Below are positions 7,158 through 15,306 of a stretch of 28,436 bases of DNA, piece by piece; position 1 is the stretch's first letter, and each line of letters opens with the position of its first letter. The notes beneath the pieces are model-generated. The model was not told where the DNA came from. It did not search any database and saw only the letters and a program-made list of their open reading frames with translations. A program made the position numbers and the translations under genes. Location: contig JBBIRO010000042.1 in assembly GCA_037441775.1 (NCBI GenBank), positions 1-28,436 of the forward strand, read 5' to 3'. Source of the stretch: CAMTWB01 sp037441775. Lineage in GTDB: Bacteria; Desulfobacterota; Syntrophia; Syntrophales; CAMTWB01.

Positions 7158-8216
7158 TTAACCGGGTGAAAGCTCCGTAACTCCGTAGCGTGCCGCCACC
7201 CGGTTTAATGAGGCAAGCACCCCCCCATCAAGGGAAAAGCCCTCTTTCATTAGGCGCGTGGCGCAAAGCGCCTCAATCTCTCCCGGCAGAAAAACTTCTG
7301 TCCCCTCCACCGCGGGCTGGCTTTTGATATTGTCGACTACGAGGTCCACGTTGGCCTTAAAAAGACCAACGTCAATAAACCGGGCAATATTTAACGCGGC
7401 GAAAAGATGACCGGTTAGTGCTGGACCGCTCACATCGGTAATGTTTTTGACACCCCCGGTCAGAACGGTATTGGTCAGTATCCCGCAAATGATATCGATA
7501 ATTAGAGACATCGCCGAGCCTTTGGGACCGGCGATGGGATCGAGACTCCCTTCCAGGGCAAGCTTTGCATCCTGGGTGGGCCGGCCGTCCTTATCCCGGG
7601 CCCAGCCCAAAGGAATCGGATCGCCCTTAAGCGCGGCATACCTGATCTTTCCCCGGGCAACAACCGTCGTTGACATATCAAGAACAATTGGGAAGTGATG
7701 ATTACCGGCGGGTAAAGCAATAGACAGAGGGTTGGTGCCGATGAGAGGTGTTTTGGTGCCATAAACGGCCATTGCCGGGGAGGAGTTGGTAAAAACACAA
7801 CCGATCATGTCCTCTGGGAGGGCCATCATGGAATAGTAGGCGGCAATACCAAAATGATTGGAATTTTTTACCGCGACCACAGCGGCGCCATATTTCTTCG
7901 CCTTGTCGATAGCAAGCGTCATCGCCCGGTGACCGGCAATTTGGCCGAAGCCATTGTTGGCGTTGAGCAGGGCAGTCGCCTCTTCGTCCCTTTCGATCGT
8001 AACAGGGGCCTTAATATTCATGACCCCGGCCTTACTTCGTTGCAGGTAAGTTTCCAGCCGGATCAGCCCGTGGGATTTGATACCGCGCAGCTCCGCGCAC
8101 AGTATGGAGTCCGAAACAATGTCCGCTAAATCTTCCGCCAGTCCGGCCCTGGTCAGAATCTCCGAGCAAAAAGCCGCCAGTTTGGAAGCGGATAAAGTTG
8201 TCGTCCTGGCCGACAT
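7158..8216 (-). CDS. Ldh family (malate/L-lactate/ureidoglycolate-type) NAD(P)-dependent 2-hydroxyacid dehydrogenase
   Basis: This 352-residue protein belongs to the type-2 malate/L-lactate dehydrogenase family, which oxidises 2-hydroxy acids to 2-oxo acids with NAD(P) and is unrelated to classical LDH. The family marks are GIKSHGLIRLETY with His49, NNGFGQIAGHRAM (88-100), KNSNHFGIAAYYSM with His121, and TNPLSIALPA. GGAG lies 8 nt before the ATG. It sits directly after the korABDC genes, so it may make the 2-oxo acid that KOR then oxidatively decarboxylates. The substrate cannot be read from sequence; members act on malate, lactate, sulfolactate and others. Confidence 0.88.
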   Translation of the reverse strand: MSARTTTLSASKLAAFCSEILTRAGLAEDLADIVSDSILCAELRGIKSHGLIRLETYLQRSKAGVMNIKAPVTIERDEEATALLNANNGFGQIAGHRAMTLAIDKAKKYGAAVVAVKNSNHFGIAAYYSMMALPEDMIGCVFTNSSPAMAVYGTKTPLIGTNPLSIALPAGNHHFPIVLDMSTTVVARGKIRYAALKGDPIPLGWARDKDGRPTQDAKLALEGSLDPIAGPKGSAMSLIIDIICGILTNTVLTGGVKNITDVSGPALTGHLFAALNIARFIDVGLFKANVDLVVDNIKSQPAVEGTEVFLPGEIEALCATRLMKEGFSLDGGVLASLNRVAARYGVTELSPG

Positions 8217-8269
8217 ATCTAATTCTCCAGCTCTGGTTATTTTAGGCAGTTCAAGTGAATATCCGGATC

Positions 8270-8818
8270 CTATTTAAGTTCGTGCGTCCGGTAATATTCA
8301 TAGCCGGCTTCTAAGGCCCTGCTGTTTATCTCTTCGTACTTTTTAGGAACACTGCTTATGACGATCCGCTTAAGAACGTCAAAGCTTCCCGGGAGCAGCA
8401 AATCGCTTACAGCCCCCAGCATAAAAATATTGGCCACCATCCGGTTTTTAAACTCTTTTTCGGCCTGCCCGGTTGCCGGAACTGCATAGGTCTTCGTATA
8501 GGGGGCGGGAATGGAGCCGATCAAGGTGTTGTCATAGACAATTATGGTCCTTTCCGGGTCCGCCTCCGCAAGATGGCGTTTCAATGCCTCCTCGGACATG
8601 AAAACCATCAGGTCCGGGCGGGAGCTTTTGGGATAGTTTATCTGCTGATCCGAAATAACCACATCGGTCCGGCAGGCACCGCCGCGGGAAGCCGGGCCGT
8701 ACGATTGAGCCTGGGTAACGTGCAGGTCGGGGAAGTGCTCCATCATCCGGGCAATGATGACCCCCATGAGAATGATTCCCTGCCCGCCAAATCCTGTGAA
8801 GATAATCTCCTTCCTCAT
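8270..8818 (-). CDS. korC: 2-oxoacid:ferredoxin oxidoreductase, gamma subunit
   Basis: A 182-residue subunit with the start motif IIFTGFGGQGIILMG and the segment QAQSYGPASRGGACRTDVVIS, both typical of the gamma subunit/domain of KOR, VOR and IOR enzymes. It forms part of a complex that turns a 2-oxo acid plus CoA into an acyl-CoA, CO2 and reduced ferredoxin. ATG at 8818 overlaps the korD stop by 4 nt (ATGA), which decides the start over longer in-frame options. The order alpha-beta-delta-gamma is unusual compared with the common KorDABC. The specific 2-oxo acid (2-oxoglutarate, 2-oxoisovalerate or another) cannot be told from sequence. Confidence 0.9.
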   Translation of the reverse strand: MRKEIIFTGFGGQGIILMGVIIARMMEHFPDLHVTQAQSYGPASRGGACRTDVVISDQQINYPKSSRPDLMVFMSEEALKRHLAEADPERTIIVYDNTLIGSIPAPYTKTYAVPATGQAEKEFKNRMVANIFMLGAVSDLLLPGSFDVLKRIVISSVPKKYEEINSRALEAGYEYYRTHELK

Positions 8819-9051
8819 ACGCCCCCCTCCTTTTTCTTTTTGGCAACCACGGAAAGGGTCATCTCCGGGCAAAAGGTCTGGCATTTTCGGCATAGCTTGC
8901 AGTTGGACAGATTCGCCACCCGCGGCATGAGATAGTCGAGGGCGCTCCTCGTTTGTCCCACCTCGAACACATCAAATTCGCAAACATGACCACAAAGCAT
9001 ACAGCCCTTACAGTACCGGCTGTCGATTTCAATTTTTTCCGCCGCTATCAA
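8815..9051 (-). CDS. korD: 2-oxoacid:ferredoxin oxidoreductase, ferredoxin-like delta subunit
   Basis: A 78-residue protein with two cysteine motifs: CKGCMLCGHVC (residues 14-24), a CxxCxxCxxxC set for one [4Fe-4S] cluster, and CKLCRKCQTFCP (51-62) for a second. It carries electrons from the thiamine subunit of KOR to free ferredoxin. The start is TTG at 9051, overlapping the korB stop as TTGA, with a strong GGAGGTGA site 4-7 nt upstream. The C-terminus is Lys-rich (KKKKEGG). The gene is coupled at both ends by 4-nt overlaps, as expected for a subunit made in equal amounts. Confidence 0.93.
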   Translation of the reverse strand: MIAAEKIEIDSRYCKGCMLCGHVCEFDVFEVGQTRSALDYLMPRVANLSNCKLCRKCQTFCPEMTLSVVAKKKKEGGV

Positions 9052-9884
9052 TTTTCACCTCCCTGGGCCGCCGCTTCTTTCACCTGCTGATTCATCCGCG
9101 CTACTTCCTCCATAAATTCCGACTTTTCCACCTGCATAATATCTCCCACGGGTATCTTCCCCTGCGCCTCCAGTTCCGCCCATTGGGCGGGATTTTTGGC
9201 CGGCAGACAGTTGTCTTTTATCCACTGGAGATTAAACTGGGGGCTACCGGAACCCAGAATATACCTGCCGGTCTGCACCGGGCATTGCGAAACGACTTCC
9301 ACAAAAGAAAAGCCCTTGTGGTTGAGCGCCTTCTTGAAAGTCCGGCTCAGTTCTTTGGGATGAGCGGTTGACCAGCGGCTGACCATTGTAGCGCCTGCGC
9401 CAATGGCAAGCTTGCAGAAGTCCAGGGGCTTTTCCAGGTTGCCATAGGGGGTGGTCTGGGTCCGGGAACCAACGCCTGTGCTGGGCGCGACCTGCCCGCC
9501 GGTCATGGCGTAGATCTGATTGTTGACCACGACCACCGTCATATCGATATTTCTTCGGGCCGCATGGATAAAGTGATTTCCCCCTATGGCCATACAGTCG
9601 CCATCGCCCGAAAAAACCACGACCTTCCGGGAGGGGCGGGAGGCCTTTAAACCAATTGCCGCCGGGATGGCCCTGCCGTGCAAAACCTTAAGAACGTCGG
9701 CGTGCATGTAAACGGGGATCCAGGCGCTGCAGCCGATTCCAGAAGTCATGGCCAAATCGTCAATGATCCCCAGCTCATCTACCGCCTTGAGAAAAGAATG
9801 GACTATTATCCCATCGCCGCAGCCCGGGCAAAAGAGGAATGGTAGAAATTCCTTCCTCAGATATTTTTCCGCCAGTGGATTCAT
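9048..9884 (-). CDS. korB: 2-oxoacid:ferredoxin oxidoreductase, beta subunit (thiamine diphosphate-binding)
   Basis: This 278-residue subunit holds the thiamine diphosphate catalytic centre. Motifs: FCPGCGDG (18-25), GIGCSAW (49-55) and the TPP/Mg motif GDGDCMAIGGNHF (93-105) ending in VVVNN (118-122). The segment MTGGQVAPST after it is typical of Kor/VorB. ATG at 9884 overlaps the korA stop by 4 nt (ATGA) and follows GAGGGT. Together with korA, korD and korC it forms a four-subunit enzyme yielding acyl-CoA and reduced ferredoxin. Given the mutases in this window, 2-oxoglutarate (to succinyl-CoA) or 2-oxoisovalerate (to isobutyryl-CoA) are both sensible substrates. Confidence 0.94.
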   Translation of the reverse strand: MNPLAEKYLRKEFLPFLFCPGCGDGIIVHSFLKAVDELGIIDDLAMTSGIGCSAWIPVYMHADVLKVLHGRAIPAAIGLKASRPSRKVVVFSGDGDCMAIGGNHFIHAARRNIDMTVVVVNNQIYAMTGGQVAPSTGVGSRTQTTPYGNLEKPLDFCKLAIGAGATMVSRWSTAHPKELSRTFKKALNHKGFSFVEVVSQCPVQTGRYILGSGSPQFNLQWIKDNCLPAKNPAQWAELEAQGKIPVGDIMQVEKSEFMEEVARMNQQVKEAAAQGGEN

Positions 9885-11017
9885 CGTTTACCCTCCAGAA
9901 ATCTAAGAAATTCTTGCGGTTGCGGGTAAATTCCCCCAATTTTCGAAAATAGCTCAATCTCGATTTCGGGCTGCCTTATAACCCTCTCGACCTCCCTCTT
10001 CATCATGCCGAGGTTCATCTCGGCAACGACGATCCGTTGTGCGCCAGCCAAGGCGTCGCGGACCAGTTTGTCCGGGAAGGGCCAAACGGTTTTTACTTCG
10101 ACGGAGCGCAGGGCGAGCCCTATTTCTTTGCCCATATCAACCGCGCTCCGCGCCGCGCGGCACAACGAACCAAAAGTAACAAATGCCGTGGGCGCATTTT
10201 CATCGCCGTAAACCTGCACTTCGGCAAACTCGTCCATATAATCCTCGACCTTGGCAACAATCCGCCGGATATTTTCCGCGGCCTCTTTCGCATTCCCCCG
10301 GTTACCGTTTAAGCTCTTGGCCTGGGAGATCATAGGCACTTTGTAGCCGCTGTTAAAAGCCGCCATGAGGGGGACGCCGTTTTCTTCCGCCTTGAAGGGC
10401 AGATACTGTTCCATCGGCATCGTGGGCGCCTTGCGTTCGACAAAATGGAGCTCTTCCGCCTCCGGGATGAAGACCTTCTCCCTTATGTGGCCTACCACCT
10501 CATCGGAAAGAATAATTACCGGAATCCGGAAACGTTCCGAAAGGTTGAAAGCCTTAATAGTATGGTCGAACATCTCCTGAGCCGTTGATGGGCAAAGAAC
10601 TATCAGTGAGTAATCGCCGTTGGAGCCATAGCGCGCCTGGTAGAAATCCCCCTGTGCGGTTGAGGTGGATTGGCCTGAGGCGGGCCCGCCCCGTTGAACG
10701 TTGACAATTACCACCGGCGCTTCCACCGCGACGGCAAGCCCTACTGCCTCCTGCATCAGGCAGAATCCCGGCCCGCTGGTCGCGGTCATGGACTTGGTGC
10801 CGCCGACGGAGGCCCCGACCGCGGCAACCAGAGCGGCAATTTCATCCTCCATCTGCAGGCAGAGACCATCAACCAGCGGCAACCTACGGGACATAGCCTC
10901 TAGAATCTCGGTCGCCGGTGTGATCGGATAGCCGCCGTAAAAACGGCATCCAGCGAGTATGGCGGCCTCGGCGCAAGCTTCATTTCCCAGCATGACTTTT
11001 ATGCGGCCTTTTTTCAT
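9881..11017 (-). CDS. korA: 2-oxoacid:ferredoxin oxidoreductase, alpha subunit
   Basis: A 378-residue subunit with GNEACAEAAILAGCRFYGGYPITPATEI (11-38), the usual start of the alpha subunit pyrimidine-binding domain, then MEDEIAALVAAVGAS, SGPGFCLMQE and QRGGPASGQST. No fused gamma domain is present at the N-terminus; gamma is encoded separately as korC. Only a weak, distant ribosome site (AAGGG, 13 nt) precedes the ATG at 11017. The 60-bp gap to iclR holds no clear promoter, so it may be read through from iclR. Confidence 0.93.
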   Translation of the reverse strand: MKKGRIKVMLGNEACAEAAILAGCRFYGGYPITPATEILEAMSRRLPLVDGLCLQMEDEIAALVAAVGASVGGTKSMTATSGPGFCLMQEAVGLAVAVEAPVVIVNVQRGGPASGQSTSTAQGDFYQARYGSNGDYSLIVLCPSTAQEMFDHTIKAFNLSERFRIPVIILSDEVVGHIREKVFIPEAEELHFVERKAPTMPMEQYLPFKAEENGVPLMAAFNSGYKVPMISQAKSLNGNRGNAKEAAENIRRIVAKVEDYMDEFAEVQVYGDENAPTAFVTFGSLCRAARSAVDMGKEIGLALRSVEVKTVWPFPDKLVRDALAGAQRIVVAEMNLGMMKREVERVIRQPEIEIELFSKIGGIYPQPQEFLRFLEGKR

Positions 11018-11077
11018 GGTTCTGTTTTTCCCTTCACTTTGTTATTTTTACCGTTCAATTCGGGGATTACGTTCAAA

Positions 11078-11851
11078 CTAACTCTTCTGCCATCCTTCGG
11101 AAATCGCTCTGGCCGCGTCCCGCACCAAAATCGAGAAGCGGTCGATCTTCTCCGGGCTCATTCGTTCCTTGGCCGCCGCAAGCGAAACGGCGGCAGTCGT
11201 GGCGCCATCGGCGTCCATGACGGGGGCGGCCACCGCAATTAGCCCCAGCATCCGCTCGCCCAAGGAAACCGCATATCCCTGCCTGCGGACGCTCGCCAGT
11301 TCCGCCAGCATCGCGTCCCTGCTAACAAGCTGCCCATTGGCAAGTCGTATTTCGCCAAGTTCATCCAGCATTTGATTTATTTCTTCCGGCGGCATCGCTG
11401 CCGCAAGCACCTTGCCCGCCCCGACATGAAGCGGCAGACGCTCCCCGATCGGCATGACAAAGCGCAGGGGATTGCCCCCCTCTACTCGCTGAACGAGGAC
11501 GCGCTTGAACCCCATCCTTACAAAAAGCGACGCCGTTTCCTCAGAGGCGTGGGCCAGCTCCTGCAGCACGGGAAAGGACGCCCGCGTAAGTTCGTTTCCC
11601 ACCACATAGGCATTAGCCAGGGACAGTACGGCCGGCCCCAAGCGATAGCGCCCATTGCGCTTATCCACGTAGTCATATTTCTCCAGTATCTGCAAAATCC
11701 TGATGACCGTCGCCTTGGATAGTTTGCTGGCCCGGCTTAAGTCGCTCAAGCCCGTCTGATTCCCGCCGTCCTCGATCAAAGTGAGAATGTGTAGCGCCCG
11801 CTCCAGCGAGCGCATTGAACTGCTTTCCCGGTCGGCAATGCTATGTATCAA
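11078..11851 (-). CDS. IclR family transcriptional regulator
   Basis: A 257-residue regulator. Residues about 14-75 form the winged helix-turn-helix (MRSLERALHILTLIEDGG, then LSRASKLSKATVIRILQILEKYDYV). The rest is the IclR effector-binding domain (FVRMGFKRVLVQRVEGGNPLRF, LPLHVGAGKVLAA, GYAVSLGERMLGLIAVAAPVMD). The start is TTG at 11851 with AAGGAG 7 nt upstream; the next ATG (11815) would cut the N-terminus. It heads the korABDC-mmd-mcm operon and probably controls it, binding a palindrome at 11870-11886. A near copy lies before the nitroreductase operon at 23436. The effector is likely an organic acid or acyl-CoA of this pathway, which is inference. Confidence 0.93.
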   Translation of the reverse strand: MIHSIADRESSSMRSLERALHILTLIEDGGNQTGLSDLSRASKLSKATVIRILQILEKYDYVDKRNGRYRLGPAVLSLANAYVVGNELTRASFPVLQELAHASEETASLFVRMGFKRVLVQRVEGGNPLRFVMPIGERLPLHVGAGKVLAAAMPPEEINQMLDELGEIRLANGQLVSRDAMLAELASVRRQGYAVSLGERMLGLIAVAAPVMDADGATTAAVSLAAAKERMSPEKIDRFSILVRDAARAISEGWQKS

Positions 11852-11869
11852 GCTGAATCTCCTTATTTG

Positions 11870-11886
11870 GTTTCATTACATGAAAC
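11870..11886. promoter_or_regulatory. candidate IclR operator (17-bp palindrome)
   Basis: GTTTCATTACATGAAAC is a perfect 7-bp inverted repeat around TAC. It lies between the predicted iclR promoter (11902-11931) and the iclR ribosome site, where a bound repressor would block transcription start. IclR-type proteins commonly bind such palindromes and control their own gene. A 13/17 match occurs at 23436-23452 in the same position relative to another promoter. Confidence 0.6.
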
Positions 11887-11901
11887 TAAATTCTGCTGTA
11901 T

Positions 11902-11931
11902 AGAATAATCGACCTGCTGTTTGCTTGTCAA
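11902..11931 (-). promoter_or_regulatory. predicted sigma70 promoter of iclR and the downstream operon
   Basis: Minus-strand TTGACA (11926-11931) is followed after 18 nt by TATTCT (11902-11907). The start point would be near 11895, just before the palindrome at 11870-11886. It may drive the whole minus-strand operon to 190, since no equally good promoter was seen further down. Confidence 0.5.
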
Positions 11932-12005
11932 GAAATATTTCTGATTCAAAGTTTAGATTCCGTTATGTCAGGTCAGGCAACTGAAGGAATCGTTACCGGT
12001 TCACC

Positions 12006-12368
12006 TCACCCCTTCCTGTGGCCCGGCAACTGGGGGGAATAGATCCAGACGAAGCGCAGCACCTCGTCTCCGGTGTTGATTATCTTATGCAGCCCGCCCG
12101 GAGGATTGTAGACGCAGACTCCTGGCTCCAGGGGGATCTGCCGGTCTTCGGTGACAAAAATCCCGCGACCGGCCAGGAAGAACATGACCTCCTCTTCATT
12201 GTCGTGCTTGTGCTCCGGCACCATGCCGCCCGGATAGGTCTCGTTGACCCCCATGGCCAGATTCTGCGCTCCGACTGTTTTTTCGGAAACTAAAATCCAG
12301 GAGGTCCGGGGCGGCTCCCGCCTCTCCCCCTTGACATCCTTGATATGAACAACCTTTAATTCTGACAT
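12006..12368 (-). CDS. cupin domain protein
   Basis: A 120-residue single-domain cupin. The first motif is PGGMVPEHKHDNEEEVMFFLAGRG, with metal ligands His53, His55 and Glu59 or Glu60; the second is NPPGGLHKIINTG, with His94. Such small cupins bind a metal and act as isomerases, dioxygenases or ligand sensors; nothing here fixes the reaction. ATG at 12368 has GGAGG 5 nt upstream and is chosen over ATG 12380. It is the last gene of the transporter-AOR cluster, after aor. A weak GATTCC/GGAATC repeat follows its stop. Confidence 0.85.
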   Translation of the reverse strand: MSELKVVHIKDVKGERREPPRTSWILVSEKTVGAQNLAMGVNETYPGGMVPEHKHDNEEEVMFFLAGRGIFVTEDRQIPLEPGVCVYNPPGGLHKIINTGDEVLRFVWIYSPQLPGHRKG

Positions 12369-12431
12369 GACTGCCTCCATTTATTTTCATTTAAAATTGG
12401 TTACTGCAAAAATTTTTTGCCAAGACACCTT

Positions 12432-14144
12432 CTACAGGGCGTTGAAAACCGCATCTAGCTCGGAATCCGGCACGTCAAAGACGGCGTTATGCGGCGGCAG
12501 TGGCTCTTCCCGCATATACTCTGGAATGCGATGATCCGCCTTTGTTATTCCCGCCAGGCGATTAAACTCAAGCTCGGTTCGCAGCACGTCCCGATTAAAG
12601 CGATCCAGATCATCCTTTTGCCAGTTCCAGCCATAGATGCCGTTGATCATATCCACCATCAACTGCGGATCGGCCAGAATGGGAGGCCGGGCAAAGAGGC
12701 ACAGACCAGTGCTGTCAAGCATAGCGGCAATGATTTGCAGTTTCAAAGACAGCTCCTTTTGGCCTTCCACCCCCAGGGGATTTACCTCGTTACGGGCGCC
12801 GAAGGCGTTACCCGCCGTGTGATCCGCCCCCTGGGGTGAGGTGGCGTAGGTAACGCCATTGCCCTTCAGGCTGCGGGGATCGTAACCCGGCATCGCCTGT
12901 CCCAGGACGGCCGGTACGCGACGGATTCCCAGCACCTGTCCGGTGGTCACAACCCCGTTGCCGATGACCCGGCCCAAAACCGTCCCCTCGCCCACCTGTT
13001 TTAAGATGGCGACAATGCTCTCAATATCCCCAAACCTTGCCAGCCCGGCTTCGATCGCCACCCCGAGAGTCGCCCCGGTTTCGATTGTATCGAGGCCAAA
13101 ATCATTGCACAGGTAATTAATCCGCGCCACGTCGTCCAGGCTCCCCAGACCCAGGTTGGAGCCCAACAGCGCAATCGTCTCGAACTGCAGCGTGCCGACG
13201 ATTTCGCGGCCTTCCTGATCGACGTACAGGTTTCGACAGGCGATGGTGCAGCCGGGCATACAGCGGGTGCCAACTTTACCTTCCCGTTCCAGAATCAGTT
13301 GCCGCAATTTTTCTCCGCGCAACTCAGGAGCCTCCTCAAAGTTTCCCGAACCAAAATTACGAGTCGGCAGCGACCCCATCTGATTCACGGCCGCCACAAT
13401 AGAAGCTGTCCCGTACAGGTGTTGAGATCCCTGGGTGCCAAGTTTCGGATCATTGATGAGTTTTTCCGCAAACGTCCGGGCGGCGGCCCGCAGTTGTTTC
13501 TCGTCGGCAAACTCGCGTTTTTTCTTGGGAGGCTTTCCGATAACGACGGCTTTTAGGCCTTTGCTCCCCATCACGGCGCCCAGGCCGCCGCGCGCAGCAT
13601 GGTTGCTTCGCTGGTCATTTTCCCCGGTCATGGCGATCCCCGTTGCCCGCATCAGGTATTCTCCGGCCGGACCGATACAGATAACCGTACAATCATCGCC
13701 GTATCGCTTTTGCAGAATTTCGGAAGCGGCGTAGGTGCCTAAGGACCGCAGGTCGCCGGCCGGCAGCAGCTCCGCGGAATCGCCATTGATGTGCAATAGC
13801 TTAAGCTCTCCCGCCGTCGCCCGGCCTTCCACGACGATCGCCTTAATACCCATCTTTCCCAACAAATCCCCCGCTGTGCCGCCGGCGTTTGCCTCTTTGA
13901 CGCCGCCGGTAAGCGGGCTTTTGGCGCCTACCGATATTCGTCCCGCCGCCGGCACATTTGCGCCACACAGCAGCCCGGGCGCAAATATCAATTTGTTGTG
14001 CGGCCCCAGCGCGTCACAGGTGGGCGGGATTTCGTCGAGCAATAATCTGGCAATCAGCGCCCGCCCGCCAAGACGCTCGCAGGCAGCGGGTATCGCTTCC
14101 TTGCGTGCCTGAAGTTTAGTCATATCAACGCGTAACAGCTCCAT
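12432..14144 (-). CDS. aldehyde:ferredoxin oxidoreductase family protein (tungsten/molybdopterin)
   Basis: A 570-residue AOR family enzyme: it oxidises an aldehyde to a carboxylic acid with ferredoxin, or the reverse at low potential. N-terminal domain: APGLLCGANVPAAGRISVGAKSPLTGG (55-81). Pterin contacts: ARGGLGAVMGSKGLKAV (184-200) and MPGYDPRSLKGNGVTYATSPQGADH (418-442). Likely [4Fe-4S] ligands are Cys295, Cys299, Cys303 (CMPGCTIAC) and Cys482 (DSTGLC). The first spacing is C-x3-C rather than the C-x2-C of P. furiosus AOR. ATG at 14144 has GGAGGT 4 nt upstream. Its length fits the family. The small ferredoxin at 17290-17469 in the same cluster is a plausible electron partner. The aldehyde is unknown. 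Confidence 0.9.
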   Translation of the reverse strand: MELLRVDMTKLQARKEAIPAACERLGGRALIARLLLDEIPPTCDALGPHNKLIFAPGLLCGANVPAAGRISVGAKSPLTGGVKEANAGGTAGDLLGKMGIKAIVVEGRATAGELKLLHINGDSAELLPAGDLRSLGTYAASEILQKRYGDDCTVICIGPAGEYLMRATGIAMTGENDQRSNHAARGGLGAVMGSKGLKAVVIGKPPKKKREFADEKQLRAAARTFAEKLINDPKLGTQGSQHLYGTASIVAAVNQMGSLPTRNFGSGNFEEAPELRGEKLRQLILEREGKVGTRCMPGCTIACRNLYVDQEGREIVGTLQFETIALLGSNLGLGSLDDVARINYLCNDFGLDTIETGATLGVAIEAGLARFGDIESIVAILKQVGEGTVLGRVIGNGVVTTGQVLGIRRVPAVLGQAMPGYDPRSLKGNGVTYATSPQGADHTAGNAFGARNEVNPLGVEGQKELSLKLQIIAAMLDSTGLCLFARPPILADPQLMVDMINGIYGWNWQKDDLDRFNRDVLRTELEFNRLAGITKADHRIPEYMREEPLPPHNAVFDVPDSELDAVFNAL

Positions 14145-14251
14145 TGGACCTCCATTTATGTCGAACGTAACGATCCGGTATTGTTGCCGGACATGAAATT
14201 TGGCGACTTAGCAAGAATTTAACGGCTCCCTCCTCCTTGAGGGGAAAGGGT

Positions 14252-15217
14252 TTACGGCGGGTAAGACACGGTATAAAGATGCTTGCCGCCGTCCAATGGC
14301 CCCTTGAGGAGAGCCTCTATTTCCTTGACGTCGCGCATGGTCACCTTATCGACCGGGGGAAGTTGCCCGGCGGGGAAACGGTTCATTATATCGCCGATCA
14401 GTCGGCACATATAGTCGAGCAGCACCTCAACGCCGGGCCGGGCCTTCTCGCCGGACGCCAAAGTCGGCCGTCCTATTACGCCCTCGGGATACATCAGCAC
14501 CTCCATCCCGCCCAGGCCGACATGTTCGTGCCCCTTGATCGGCGCATGATAAACCTCGCCACCCTTGTCCACATGGCCCGGCGGCAGGAAACCTTCCGGC
14601 TTATTGTCCACGGCAAGTTCCATTTGCATAAATTCCGGAAAGAGGGCCAGCGAATATGAGGCCTCTACTTCGCAGGCATGCTGGAACGAGGTTTCAAACG
14701 GCCCACCGTGGGCCTTATCTTTGAGATAATCGTGAATGACCGTCGGCCAGTGAAGCGAGACCAAAACGCAGGGCACCTGGTATTTCTTGGCAAACTGGTG
14801 CAGGGCAAGCGGTATAACCTCTTCCTGGCCGTGACCATTGAGCAGGATCTGTTTGCGGAAACCGGCATTCCAGAAACCGGCGATGATCGCCCGCAGGTTG
14901 GCTAAAAACGCATCCTCAGGGATGATGACCGTGCCGGGCATTCCGAGGTGGTTGTAGGGATGAGAGCCGTACCAGACCGGTTCCGCTACGGTGCAGCCCA
15001 TTTTCAGGGCTACCTGTTCGGCCATCCGGGTGACCAGAAAGGTATCTTCACCCAGGGGTTGCGCCGCGCCATGGCATTCCGTGCTGCCTATGGGAATGAT
15101 GATCAGGTCGTTTTTCTTAAGCCGGTCGTTAATTTCCGTCATGTTCATAGTCTGGTAGTACACCCCGGTGGGACGCTCCATGTGGCCCCCCGCTGGTGGA
15201 ATCTGCCAATTGCTCAT
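14252..15217 (-). CDS. creatininase family protein (metal-dependent amidohydrolase)
   Basis: A 321-residue protein with the creatininase fold signatures: IPIGSTECHGAAQPLGEDT (41-59) with Glu47, His49 and Asp58 as likely metal ligands, LLNGHGQEE (125-133) with His129, and HACEVEAS further on. The usual NGHGGN is NGHGQE here. Relatives open cyclic amides (creatinine), act in formamide hydrolysis of flavin precursors, or cut the mycofactocin peptide. The substrate is not evident. ATG at 15217 is chosen because GAGGTGA lies 7 nt upstream; GTG at 15226 lies inside that site. It is placed after the TTT transporter, so it may act on the imported compound, an inference from context. Confidence 0.85.
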   Translation of the reverse strand: MSNWQIPPAGGHMERPTGVYYQTMNMTEINDRLKKNDLIIIPIGSTECHGAAQPLGEDTFLVTRMAEQVALKMGCTVAEPVWYGSHPYNHLGMPGTVIIPEDAFLANLRAIIAGFWNAGFRKQILLNGHGQEEVIPLALHQFAKKYQVPCVLVSLHWPTVIHDYLKDKAHGGPFETSFQHACEVEASYSLALFPEFMQMELAVDNKPEGFLPPGHVDKGGEVYHAPIKGHEHVGLGGMEVLMYPEGVIGRPTLASGEKARPGVEVLLDYMCRLIGDIMNRFPAGQLPPVDKVTMRDVKEIEALLKGPLDGGKHLYTVSYPP

Positions 15218-15252
15218 ATTTATCACCTCGTTTTAGTATAAAATATTCCCGC

Positions 15253-15272
15253 GGTCAGACGCTTTTCTGACC
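15253..15272 (-). repeat. hairpin between tctA and the creatininase gene
   Basis: GGTCAG (15253-15258) and CTGACC (15267-15272) form a perfect 6-bp stem with an 8-nt loop in the 89-bp gap. No U-run follows on the minus strand, so full termination is doubtful. It may partly separate expression of the transporter from the enzymes downstream. Confidence 0.4.
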
Positions 15273-15306
15273 ATTTTACACGGCAGCCCTTATGCTCCTG
15301 CCGACC

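Noticed and set aside
14145..14251. A short ORF after the AAGGAGGAGG sequence downstream of the creatininase gene
   Set aside because: The purine-rich stretch resembles a ribosome site, but the following frames end within about 30 codons and show no family pattern.
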